Part shown: positions 34,664 through 45,624 of the stretch, piece by piece
Layout of the letters: each line of letters opens with the position of its first letter
How positions within the stretch are numbered: the stretch's first letter is position 1
Source: Hymenopus coronatus
Taxonomy: Eukaryota; Arthropoda; Insecta; Mantodea; Hymenopodidae
NCBI GenBank assembly: GCA_030762935.1
Contig: CM060897.1
Coordinates: 115,850,676 to 115,914,675 of the forward strand
Length of the DNA stretch: 64,000 nt
Reading direction: 5' to 3'
Made by a program: the position numbers and the translations under genes
The notes under the pieces: model-generated
What the model saw: only the letters and a program-made list of their open reading frames with translations
Told to the model about the DNA's origin: nothing
Databases searched by the model: none

Positions 34664-34960
34664 ACATGTGTGGAGTATGATGGTTGAGTGGTCATCGAGC
34701 TGACTTCTCACCTGGAGGTCCCGGGTTCGATTCCCTGCTGGGGCGGGGAACTTTTCTTTAACCGGAATTATTCCCTATCACCCATAGAGTCTGGAAGTAC
34801 GAATGTGAGAGTGAATGTGCGGGTGTTTAGTAATATAAAGTTTAACCTAATGTTCTGAACCTACAGTTTCAGAAATGAAAGCCCCTGATATGACTATTGT
34901 TGTTAAAGGGGCTATATAAATGAAGCAACAAAAAACTAATAATAATAATAATAATAATAA
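34664..34960 (+). mobile_element. SINE-3 copy
   Basis: The tRNA-like head is well preserved: GATGGTTGAGTGGTCATCGA (A-box region) and GGTCCCGGGTTCGATTCCCT (B-box region). A body follows, then TTGTTGTTAAAGGGGCTATA, matching the 3' end of the copy at 29650. The tail is short and is followed by an (AAT)n tract. Confidence 0.85.
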
Positions 34961-35045
34961 AAGACACATCAATATTTAAAACGCTTTAAAGAGTACATTT
35001 TAGTTGCTTTTGTGAAGTTTTACTAACTTCCCTGGGATACATTTT

Positions 35046-35192
35046 ATTATTACTATTACTATTATTATTATTATTGTTATTATTATTATTTAAGATTTGA
35101 TGCTGATGTTTTAATTACATTTTATTATCTTTATACGTAGGGGAAGTATTTTATTTCACTAGAAATACAGCTTTTGAGGCCTTCTAACAGAG

Positions 35193-35240
<48 letters not shown>

Positions 35241-35243
35241 GGA

Positions 35244-35292
<49 letters not shown>
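35046..35292. repeat. ATT and AT microsatellites
   Basis: An (ATT)n-type tract lies at about 35046-35092. Two pure (AT)n tracts, about 35196-35235 and 35247-35292, are split by TTTGGGAATT. The AT tracts lead directly into Helitron-like sequence. Confidence 0.95.
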
Positions 35293-35295
<3 letters not shown>

Positions 35296-37601
35296 GCCCA
35301 AAATGTATGTACGCGTATCACTTCCGAACGGCTGCACCATATTGAACAATTCTTTTTTTTATTGTGTTCGTTATTGCCACGATAAGGTTTGTGGAAAAGA
35401 AAGTGTTTAAAAATAGTACAAAAAAGGATTTAAAGTCTCATAATATGAATAATCACAGTGTCAAAGAAATGTATTTCGGTTAGTAGCCGCCAGATGGCAG
35501 TGATATCACGGTTATTTGTTGCTAAATGACCGTAGTACTGTGATATTTTCCCTCCCATTCAATGTTAACGTAACTCACTAGTTTATTGAGACAATGAAAT
35601 CGCAGCAGTGAAATCAAATACACTTTTATGTATTGACTGTCCTTTCCTTACTCCTAATAATTAAAATAAGAAAGCAAAGAAGTTTTAATGGCAACGAACA
35701 CCTAGCGTAAGTCTTATTTATTTGCCGCTAGATGACCGTAGTATTATTTTTCCTCAATGATAAGGTAACGCACCAGTTTATCGAGACAGTGACGCAACGC
35801 AGCAGTGAAATTCAAATACCTTTGTATGTATTAACTGTCCTTTCCTTACTCCTATTAATTAAAATAAGGAAGCAAAGAATCTTTCCTGGCGACGAACACC
35901 TAGAGCAAATAATTATTTATTTGCCGCTAGATGGCTGTAGTTCTCGATTTTTCTTCCTCATTCAATGCTAAAGGAATGTATCCAGTTATGGAGTTAATGA
36001 CGCAAGATAACAATGAAAACAAATATATTTCTTATCGTTTTTTGGTCACATAGTTTAGCAATTGTTTAATATTAATAAGTTATAAAATATTCACATAACC
36101 AATAATTCTTTTTGGAATCTGAAAATGTTAGAGAAATAACGGGAACCGGATAATAAACCATTATAGGTTAACTTCCTATTACAGATGTTGGTTATTTGAG
36201 CTTATGTGGTACTTGAGCTAGCTAAAGTTGATTTCATCAGAACATGAACATATCCCCGTCACCATCACACTGCAATTGCGTTGCGTTGATCAAGTAATAT
36301 GTTGGGTTAAATGGGTAAATTTAATTCACAAAACTATCACAAAATAAAAACATATGACTTGCCCAACCAGATCAACTTGCTGTTTAGTTATGTCATTGCT
36401 TACTTTAAAAATAGTTATTTTGACATAGAAAACAAAGAAAGAGGTGGAAAACATTAGAAGAAAAGGAAAGAAAGAGATTCGGAAGAAGCATGAAAGCTAC
36501 TTTGTGACTTTCTCCTTAATATAATTCATTACCTATTTCAGCGTTTAACCGCCATACTCTGAAAGCGCTGTCATTAATGCTATTATGCCAACGACATCTT
36601 TGCTTACCTACACTGTTAACTGCATATGTCATTCTTTCCACACTACTTTATGGTACGTAGACTTCATCCTTTTCGTAATATCAACAATATGTGCTACATT
36701 GCGCAGATCATTGCGCTTTGCAGATGCAAAGGCATTATTAGACGTAGGCAATGGTAAAATTCCATTTGATACTTCTGCTTGCCTCATTTCTTTTCCACCA
36801 AATTTTTGTCACTTCACAACGTCAAATGAAAAATTAGTATCGAAAATGTTCCCAAATATTGATGTAAATTACAAAAACTATGCTTTGTTGAGCTAACGAG
36901 TCATTTTAGCAGCAACTAATAAGAATGTAGATGATTTGAATATAAACAATCAGAGTAAATTTTATGGTCAAATGCATTGATTTAAGTCGATCGATTCCAT
37001 TACCAGTCCAAATGAAGTTGTCAACTATCTAACAGAATTCGTAAATTCATTGGATTTGTCAGGATTCCGCCACACGATTTACAGCTCAAGGTTGACTCGG
37101 TAATAATTATGCTATGCAATCTCAATCAGCCGAAATTATAGAACGGAACAAGACTCGCTGTTAAAAAAAGTATGACAAACTTATTTAAGCTACTATAATC
37201 ATAGGAAAGTTCAAAGGCGAGGATGTGCTTATTCCAAGAATACCACTAATGCCAATCGACTTTCCTTTTGAATGTAAGCGCGTTCAGTTTCCCGTGCACC
37301 TTGCGTTCGCAATGACAATAAATCCCAAGGTCAATCGTTAGAAATGTGTGAAATATACCTTGAATTGTCTATTTTTCGCATGGGAACTTATACGTTGCGT
37401 GCTCGAGAGTCGGCAAACCATCGGCGGTATTTATTTTCTTCCCGGAAAGAAAATTGTGCTTTACAGGGTATTACAATAAAGTACTGTCAATTTATTTAAT
37501 TGTAATTTTATTTCAATGCAAGATCGTATTGTAAACGTAAGATTTTGTCTCAGTTTTTTCAGTAGGTACAACACCCCTGCGAAGCCGGGGCGGGCAGCTA
37601 G
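35293..37601 (+). mobile_element. Decayed Helitron with recognisable 3' terminus
   Basis: The 3' end shows Helitron hallmarks: a hairpin CCCCTGCGAAGCCGGGG at 37574-37590, seven bases, then CTAG (37598-37601) followed by T. Upstream lies a Pif1-type helicase remnant. Near the left end, 35511-35990 holds about 2.5 tandem units of roughly 200 bp starting TTATTTGCCGCTAGATG. The 5' TC terminus is not pinned down; it may lie in or before the AT microsatellite. A region of about 600 bp (35990-36580) is unassigned. Confidence 0.75.
36585..37470 (+). pseudogene. Helitron Pif1-like helicase C-terminal remnant
   Basis: The open block ending at 36896 contains VGNGKIPFDTSACLISFPPN, then FCHFTTSN and VFPNI-like FPNIDVNYKNY, typical of the helicase part of animal Helitrons. 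Further pieces follow in shifted frames: NEVVNYLTEFVNSLDLSG; MLCNLNQPKL, stop, NGTRLAVKK; FKGEDVLIPRIPLMPIDFPF; VQFPVHLAFAMTIN; QGQSLEMCEIYLELSIF. The order matches the C-terminal third of the RepHel protein, where FAMTINKAQGQS is the usual helicase motif VI region. Stops and frame changes show it is dead. No Rep domain was recognised upstream. Confidence 0.83.
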
Positions 37602-37611
37602 TATGTATATA

Positions 37612-38687
37612 AAATGTGTTCCAATCATATGACTCTCTAAATCTCTCTAAGAGATTATTGTTAAAAAGCTATTCTTATATCTAGTACATGCTAATCGATG
37701 TAAACCTGTGTAGAAATAGTCTTATTACTTAGCTCCTTATAAGTAGACGGGGAACAAAGGAATACTAGTCCAAAGCGATAGTTAAATGCTTTAAAAGATG
37801 TTTGCCATGTTTTTTGTAGTGTTTAACTCCTGCTTTTCCTGCAAATGGCACCACAGGCAATGACACTGATAAAACATGGAATGAAAATGGAGTACCGATG
37901 GAATGCAATAGCGGGGAAAACCGGAGAACTCGGAGAAAACCCGCCCCTGTGCCGCTTTGTCTACCACAAATTCCACATACGGACGCTTAAGAGCGAACTA
38001 GGTGAGAGTCGAATGGTCTAACCACTGAACCACGGCACGGTCCTACCATGTGGTTTAAGTCCATTGCCAGGAGTTAACAAATTCCAGCATCTGAAAAGTT
38101 TTAAGTGTTTTAAAACCGAAACCAATAATAAGGAATATCTCAAAAATGGCCCGCTCCACGAAAAAGGGTGTGTCATAGATCGTGTGTTTTAATGAATTCT
38201 ACATTTTTTATGTGGTAAGTTTTTGTCTCCAACGGGTTACCAATTATGCAAACTTCAGCAAATTAAATCCCTAATAAAGATATATACAGAGACTATTCCC
38301 AAATAATTCTAGATATACATTTTATTTGTTATGTAAATATATTTAATACACGGTATTTAAATAAAAATCTTTAGAGCCCATTTTGATAAAATCCATATAA
38401 AGGGGAGTTTTGGTTGCAGGATTTTCTTCAAAGGATTACTGTTGCGCCCCTGCAAGATATAATACTTAACTACCAAGCTTGGTATTTTACCCACTTTTCG
38501 TTTTTGAGTTATGGTGTTCACAGAGACACGAACATGTACACATACAGAAATATCCTTTTTTACACTTCTTTTTGGTTACTGGGGACACTAAAACATGTAT
38601 TTTTGGTGAAGTGTCGGTATAGAAATTATGATTGGAGTGCATATTTTAACTACGAACCCTGTAGAAACTAAATAGAGAAAATAAAAG
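37612..38687 (+). mobile_element. F1 repeat, plus, split by a SINE
   Basis: Starts ATGTGTTCCAATCATATGAC eleven bases after the Helitron end. SINE-1 interrupts it at 37808-38045, and it runs to AATAGAGAAAATAAAA. The hairpin has decayed, but the inner palindrome is recognisable (TACCAAGCTTGGTATTTTAC), with a substitution at its centre that keeps it self-complementary. Confidence 0.82.
37808..38045 (-). mobile_element. SINE-1 inserted in F1
   Basis: Reverse-oriented member of the family. It reads, reversed, GCCGTGGTTCAGTGGTTAGA at the head and ends in AGTGTTTAACTCCTGC-type sequence on the plus strand. It is flanked by TGCCATGT and TACCATGT, a possible 8-bp target duplication with one mismatch. 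Confidence 0.83.
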
Positions 38688-38689
38688 AT

Positions 38690-38925
38690 GCCCATGTGTG
38701 AGCGTATGTGTACTTGTGCATGTGAAGAGCATAGCTTAAAGATAAGCATCAGCATCTTTCAATGATTTGATTGGAATATTTTCAAGAAAATCCATTCACT
38801 ATAATCTACTCTTTACATGTAACATTATTTGGAAATATTTGATTTCACAAAAAATGGTCCTGACGGTTTTAATTAAAAATCACATGCCAAAGATATCTTC
38901 ATAGTAAATGAAATATACGAGTAAA
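38690..38925 (-). mobile_element. F1 fragment, minus
   Basis: Begins in the TG-rich region (GTGTGAGCGTATGTGTACTT) and runs through the GACGGTTTTAATTAAAAATC region. The copy directly follows the plus F1 tail, so the two stand tail to tail. Confidence 0.7.
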
Positions 38926-40532
38926 GTAGAATCCCGATAACAGGATTTCATGTGAACTGAGAAGATTTCGTGTTACCGAAATGTCTAGTTTGACGGAATA
39001 AGAGGTCTGGTATTTACAACTCCTAACATCATTTTTATTGCAAATTATATAAATACGTGTTCTAGTACAATGTAGGAAACAAAAGCGTATAAATCCTTAA
39101 AATATAACTTAAAAGTAGGTTTAATAGTATGTGCTTTTATACTCGTAGAATAGAGAAGAAAATACCAGTTATTCCTATATAAAATCGTGTGATTCTAGAA
39201 TATATGATAAGAATGATCCTGAATAAGAGTTTAATGCAATATTGTAATCCGAAAGTTAACATTTCACCTAAAAGTGTTCAGAATCAATGCCATTACTGTA
39301 TTTTAAACATTATACTGCAGCATGTTCAAATTATGTATGGATTTTTGGAATTAGATACCACAAACAGTGTCTTAATAATTGTCTACAGGCTACGGACATG
39401 ACTTTGAGTTAAATCACCGGTACGTTGTATACAAGCGAGCGGAGAAGGGAGATGTAGAAATATCTGTACGCTAATGAGTTTGCGCTATAGGTGTAGCAAG
39501 GCACAGAAGTAAGTATAGAGCTCTGTAGTAAACATAAATTGTTATTACAAAAGACAAATAACATAGGAAAAATATTAAATCTGTATGTGGCGTATAAAAT
39601 AAACAGTTTTATGTTATTTATAGCATGATCAGCTACAGAAAAGAGTTATAATATATTTTATGAATGTGTCATACAAAAAAAAAAATGTGTTTTATTGGAC
39701 TTCATACCTTCAGATCAGACTCTACATGTGCTAATGTACTTTAGAGTGAATGATCGGCAAATGCTTGGGGAGGGGGAGGTCCCAGGGAAACCCTGTAAGC
39801 GCGTAAATATTTTCCTTTTTAAAGTGCAACCAAATCGCAACCGTGTCTGAAGACTGGTTATTTAAGTTATGTTTTTGGAAGATATAATGTTGTATGTTGT
39901 AGATATATTTGTAATTTTTAATTTAACTCTAATAATTTGAATTAAAAAATACGCACAATAATTCGCATTTATTTCTGAACCAATATAAATACTTAACCCA
40001 TTCTATTACTATTTTTTGGAGAATAATTGTGACTTTTGTGAACAGATTAAGAACTGAGTACGATGTTCCCTAAGAAGGAGCTATATTTAAAATATTTGAA
40101 AAATCTTTCCTTTTTGCACTCGAAACTGTTTAGTCAGGAATTGGTTCTTTTTAAATGAAATATATGTTTGAACGGCTAGCAAACAAAGAGAATCATGTAA
40201 CTTTACACATAAGACTTTTTCTTTCTCTCTCCCTCCCGTCTCTTTCTCGTACACATTCAAACATTTTGTTTGTTTCTTAACTGACCTAGCCTCGTACTAA
40301 AAACATATACAGGAGGTTGCAACAAAAGTGACGATATAAAATCTGTTAAGTTGGTAAGGTACTAGTTAAGCAAAACCTGCCAACTCGTGACTCCACCTGG
40401 TTCTAGCAGTAAAGTTGATTGACGTACCCTTTTTTCAGATAATGCTGGAGTGTAAGATAATTTTTGATTCGTTGTGATAACATAATCAAGTCAGTTTTAT
40501 ATTAGTTATAAATATCAATCAGAGTGAAAAAA
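38926..40532. other. Unassigned stretch
   Basis: 1.6 kb without a recognised gene or family. It starts with GTAGAATCCCGATAACAGG, loosely like a pogo/Tigger terminal repeat; a matching inverted end was not found, so it is not called. Confidence 0.35.
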
Positions 40533-42246
40533 TCTTATATGTTCCATTCACATAACTTTCTTTAAATCTCTGCAACAAATTGTTGTTTAAAAGCTTGTGC
40601 TTCCATTTACTTCATGCTAATCGAGAAAAATTATCAGAAATAGTCTTATTACCTGCTTCTTTGTAAGTAGAAGCGAAATAAGGGAGTTCCATAGATTAAA
40701 GTGATGGTTAACAGGAGTAGAAAAATTCCTTTATGAGAAAAGTAAGGTAACCAAAGCTAAAATCATAACCAAGAATATTTAAAAAACGATCAACTCCACG
40801 AAAAAATGTATATAACATAAATTGTATGTTTTAACGTGCTCTACGTTTTTTATATGGTAAGTTTTTGTCCCTTTCTTACGGTTAAGCAGTTATATAACAT
40901 TCCGTAAATTTAATCCAGAATAAAGTAGTCTTCCGAGGCTATTCCCAGAAAATTCAAGATATATGTTTTCTTTAGCAAATAAATATTCTAAACATAAGAG
41001 ATTTTAATCAAAATCGTTAGAGCCATTTTTAAGAAAATCAAAATTTTCGAATTTTGTTCCATGTAAAGACTAGTTTGTGGTGGGGGATTTTATTAAAAAT
41101 GTTCGTGTCGCATCCTTGGAAGATACCAAACTTAAATACCAAGTTTGGTGTTTAACGGTCTTTTCGTTTTTGAGCTATGCTGCCCCCCCCCACACACACA
41201 CGCACAGACAGACACACACGGACATTTTTTTAAAAATACTTTTTTTTTGATACAAGGGGTCTCAAAGCATATATATTTCCGGTGAAATCTCGGTATCAAA
41301 TTTTTGTGTGAAATATAATACCTTCTCTATACACTATGCACATAGTACGTACAGAGAAAGTAAAAATCTGATGTGTTCCATTCAAATGACTTTCTCTATA
41401 GCTCTGCAAAGAAAGGTTGTCAAATAGCTTCTGCTTTTATTTACTTCATGCTAAACAAGAAAAAATTAGCAGAAATAGTCTTATTACTTGTTTCCTTGTA
41501 AGTAGAAGGAAAATAAGGGAGTACCATAGATTAAAGTGATACTCAAAAGCTGGTTACTATGTGACTGAAGCTCCTTGATTGTATGGGCAGAGTTGAAAAA
41601 TTCCTGTGTGAGAAGAGTATACGTTTTTTTAAAGGTGAAATCAAAAACAAGGAATAACTAAAAAACGATCAACTCCACGACAAAAATGTATATCACATAA
41701 ATTGTGTGTTTTAGCGTGCTCTACATTTTTTGTATGGTAAGCTTTTGTCTATCTCTCATGGTTTAGCAATTATGCAGAATTCCGTAAAATGCATTCCGAA
41801 TAAAGTAGTCTTCAGAGGCTATTCCCAGAAAATTCAAGATATACATTTTATTTGTCAGGTAAATATTTTTAATATACAATATTTTAAACAAAACCGTTAG
41901 TTATTTTTTAGAAAATCAAAATTTTCTAAAAAAGTGCCATGTAAAGGTTAGTTTGGGTGAGTGGGATTTTTCTCAAAATGTTCGTGTCGCATCCCTGGAA
42001 GATACTAAACTTAAATACCAAGTTTGGTATTTTACCGACTTTTCGTTTTTGAGTTATCCTGTTCACAGCCACACGGACACACGGACCCACACACACACAC
42101 GGATCTTTTTTCTGAAAATGCTTTTTTTGGAGACAGGGGACACTAGAACATATATTCCCGATGAAATCTCGGTATCAAAATTTTGGGTGGAGTGCTATAC
42201 CTTCTCTGTTCACTATGTATATAGTGCGTATAGAGAAAGTAAAAAT
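40533..42246 (+). mobile_element. F1 head-to-tail dimer
   Basis: Two full copies, 40533-41366 and 41367-42246, joined without any spacer: ...AGAGAAAGTAAAAA|TCTGATGTGTTCC. This defines the unit ends best. Both keep the inner palindrome (AAATACCAAGTTTGGTATTT in the second), CA tracts with (C)n/(A)n variation, and the terminal hairpin (around CACTATGCACATAGTACG in the first). Confidence 0.92.
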
Positions 42247-42671
42247 CATTTAATTAATCTAATTGGGGTCATAAGAGAAGTGAAAATGCCTTGAGTTTTA
42301 CGCGAAACTTTAAGTCAGATGGGACATTTAATTACATGCAAGCGTCGACCTCGTAGCTCAAATATAGTAACTGTAGGAAAACTGAAGACTGGAGCTTTTA
42401 ATTTCTGCCATGATGCTATCTTTAATTATTATGGAATTAAGAGTTGTTTTCATAAATTTGATTATCTCAGTTTTTTCAAGAAAATGAATATGAGAAGTTT
42501 GCCATCCTAATAGAAAGTTCTACTGACTTTTAAGGTTCTATCTTATACTCGGTTCATTTGTTTATAAATCATTTTTTTTTACTTTGTTTGTAACACCAAA
42601 TTTATCTACTAACTAGTTTATGTGTTCCTCTGGGCGTTCCAAATAGCTTCGGAGTCCTATGATCTTTTAAA
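42247..42671. other. Unassigned stretch
   Basis: Nothing recognised; a 63-codon frame at 42319-42510 has no motif. Confidence 0.4.
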
Positions 42672-42910
42672 TTTTTTTGGTAGTGTTTCGCGTCCGCTTT
42701 TATTGCCGTGGCACCGCATGCGATGACATTGATGATAAATGGAATGAAGATGGAGTACCGGTAGAATGTGATGGAAACCGGAGAACCCGGAGAAAGCCTG
42801 CCGCTGCGCCGCTTTCTCCACCACAAATCATACATGCGGTCGTTTGGGATCGAATCCTGGCCGTCTAGGTGAGAGGTGAGCGGTCCAACCACTCGGCCAC
42901 GGCACGGTCT
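42672..42910 (-). mobile_element. SINE-1 copy, minus
   Basis: On the minus strand the head is GCCGTGGCCGAGTGGTTGGA, followed by GCCAGGATTCGATCCCAAAC, then the body and AAGCGGACGCGAAACACTAC at the 3' end. Its internal boxes are among the best preserved in this family. Confidence 0.88.
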
Positions 42911-45096
42911 TCTTTATAAAAGACTTAGAATAAAGAGATTCGGATCACTACATCCTATCACTCACATGTTTGCCTGACGGCCCCTTTTCTTCGCAGCTGA
43001 CTCGTGAACCGATATCCGTTCATCGTTGAGCTTTGGTTGCAAAACGTTTGACATCAAAACCAATAGAAGAGAGAAATCTATTGAGACTCTTAAGTTAAAT
43101 GCTCTCATTTACCATCCCTTTCGCCATTCCTTTGTTCAAATCAAAAAGAAATTATCACAGTATGGTGAGTGTGGAATACAATTGGGAACGAGATTCTGCC
43201 TACATTTAACAAATAAAAATGCTTTAGAAAACGAAAACATTGGCATATTCTTTTGCCCTGATGTACATCTTCAATTAAGTTATTTAATATTGTATATATT
43301 CTCTATTCTTTTTATTGTAGTTGAAATAGATTACCGATTGATGTTTATACTTAATTTTCTTTGAAGCAGTACTAAAAGTTCACTTCGGACAGCCATTGAA
43401 AGCATTTATGAGAAAGGTAACAGGTAAACGTAAAATTTAACACTCCAAACACGTGTGAAATGGGTACTATCAAATTCATAGCAAGAGTTAAACGCTTGAG
43501 CAGAGCCTATTGGTTATTTCTATGCAGAAATACACGGGAAGCACTAATTTTGTGGAGTTGTAAGAGGCTCTAATCAGTTCGGGAACCACAGTGGCGCATC
43601 AGTAGGCGTCATTACCGTTTAATGCTACGCTCAGGATGTAAATAATTAATTCTGGCGCAGCACTATTCCATTTGTATTGCGCTTCCACCCCAGTGCACCC
43701 TCAAACACGTGTCTCACTTTGAAACAATCGATTCCCTACGCGCTGTGCATTTCGATAAAGAATGCGTCACTGTGTCGAGAAAGAGGTCGCATGCATTTCC
43801 CTTCTAATTTGATATTTTAATAACATATGCCTAGAGAATTATACTAATCTAAAGTTATCCATGCACTGAAATAAGGTTCGGGGATTCTGTTGAACATTTT
43901 ACTCGTTTTATTTTCTGTAGCGCATATGTGCAGTTCGTCGCGAGCGTCTACCCGAGGTCAAACCCTCCACTCTTCAACTAGGGAGAAATTAATCTCCATA
44001 GCACTTTCATTAGGCAATATTTTGCGTCTAAAGGTGTCCACCCCCAGGCACGAAAATATACCGTGGAGGAAGTGGATACGTCATTTATGCGCGTCAACCC
44101 CGAAGGGAAAACTAACAATAGCCTCGGTAGGGCCGACAGAATCCCAGCATACCGTCTAATAGCTATCCATACTAGTACCAGAGGACATTGAGGTGTCTCA
44201 CAACCCCGTCAAAGCGTATGCCAAGACGTAACCAGTCTCCCGTGGGTATCGGGGCCACTGCCACGTCGAGTCCCACCCAAACTTAACAACTCCCTTAAGG
44301 GAGGGGCTCGGATGTTCAACCCGACTCTTCTGGTGACGTCAAAAGTACCACGGGCGCTCGGGGTCCGCAACGCCCGCACCGAAACAACTAGGTTGAAACC
44401 TCCCCCCTACGGGAAGTGCACATGTACAAAGCATAAGGAGTAGCTGTTTACGTTAGTAGGTAAATGACACCACTCCTCTACCATACCCACACTGCCGGCA
44501 ATAGACGACGGATTTTCTCGGGCGTAAAAATCCTTTGCATGGTTTTCTTTGGATGGTCCCGTGTGTAGATTTACGGCACGTAAAAGAACCTTAGGCTAGA
44601 TAAAGAGACCTCTAAGCAAAATTAAGCTGTCTTTCAAGCCCAGCATAGAATGGGACGCTGAGAACTAAAGTAATTCAAACCCCTACATAAGTTTGCCCTT
44701 TGTTTCGCGATGGCGGAGGCAAAACAGAGGCCCTGACAACTTTAGCTGCATTAAAACATATAATTCAGTATTGGTCTTATCTTAATTTTATTATATTAAC
44801 AGGGTTTTTGAGGAAAGGGCAAAAGGCCAAATTGCCAATATTTTCCGAATAATGTAACCGTTAACTAGGCGTATTTTCCCCAAGAAGGGGATGAGAGATG
44901 AAGTAGATTTAAGTGTATTTTATAGGTATTAACTTGAACTTCACATCACACATTTTTATTTAAAATCATGCCTGTTCATTACAAAATAAGTTGCGGTAAA
45001 TTAAAACTCAATGTATACAAAATATAACGTGCATACAAAAACCTTCTTAAAGCAAATTTTCGCTACCCCTGCCCCTACACTATTGACCTTGGGGTC
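42911..45096. other. Unassigned stretch with a GC- and CpG-richer block
   Basis: 43880-44420 is clearly richer in G+C and CpG than the rest of the window (for example CGTCGCGAGCGTCTACCCG and GGGCGCTCGGGGTCCGCAAC). TAGATTTACGGCACGTAAAA at 44568 resembles a motif in several arthropod repeats. A 112-codon frame at 43026-43364 and an 89-codon frame at 43890-44159 carry no recognised domain. The block may be a LINE untranslated region, an old SINE cluster, or a promoter-associated CpG region; I cannot decide. Confidence 0.4.
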
Positions 45097-45308
45097 TTGC
45101 TTTGGCCGAGTAGTTAGACCACTCTCCTGTCACCTAAACGGCCTAGGTTCGATCCCAAGCCGATCGCATGTGAGGTATGTGGTGGACAAAGTGCCGCAGG
45201 GCGGGTTTTCTTCGGGTTCTCCGGTTTCCCCCGCCATCGCATTCCACCCGAGCTCCATCTTCATTTCATGTAGCATTAGTGTCATCGCACACGGTGTTAC
45301 AAGAAGAA
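45097..45308 (+). mobile_element. SINE-1 copy
   Basis: Head GCTTTGGCCGAGTAGTTAGA and CCTAGGTTCGATCCCAAGCC, body GTGGTGGACAAAGTGCCGCA, then a 3' end that departs from the family at ACACGGTGTTACAAGAAG, so the last 30 bp are lost or diverged. Confidence 0.85.
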
Positions 45309-45624
45309 TGCTGTTCATTCATGAACAATTACTAGTAATGGAGTAAAAACTGATGCATAAACATTAAAATAAAATATTATCAATATTAAATGATTGAATA
45401 GCATAATAATCAAACATAACTGCACTACATACGTCATACACTATACCCCAAAAACCTATCTTGGTCATGCCTTGTTCTTCGGTTATTGCTTGTGTGTCGG
45501 ACTTGAATACAAACCAATTGGATATAGGCAAACCCAGGACTGGTGAGAAACATAAATGGTGAAAAGGCTCCGCCGATATTAAAGAAACACATCAAATGAC
45601 ACTAACGCACCAGCACATGTCCGT
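45309..45624. other. Unassigned spacer
   Basis: Nothing recognised. Confidence 0.4.

Noticed and set aside
38928..39020. Possible pogo/Tigger inverted repeat (TAGAATCCCGATAAC)
   Set aside because: No matching inverted end or transposase remnant was found within the following 1.5 kb.
40533..42246. F1 as a standard Helitron
   Set aside because: It has a 5' TC and a 3' hairpin but no CTRR end, and the hairpin reaches almost to the terminus; kept as an open hypothesis rather than a call.
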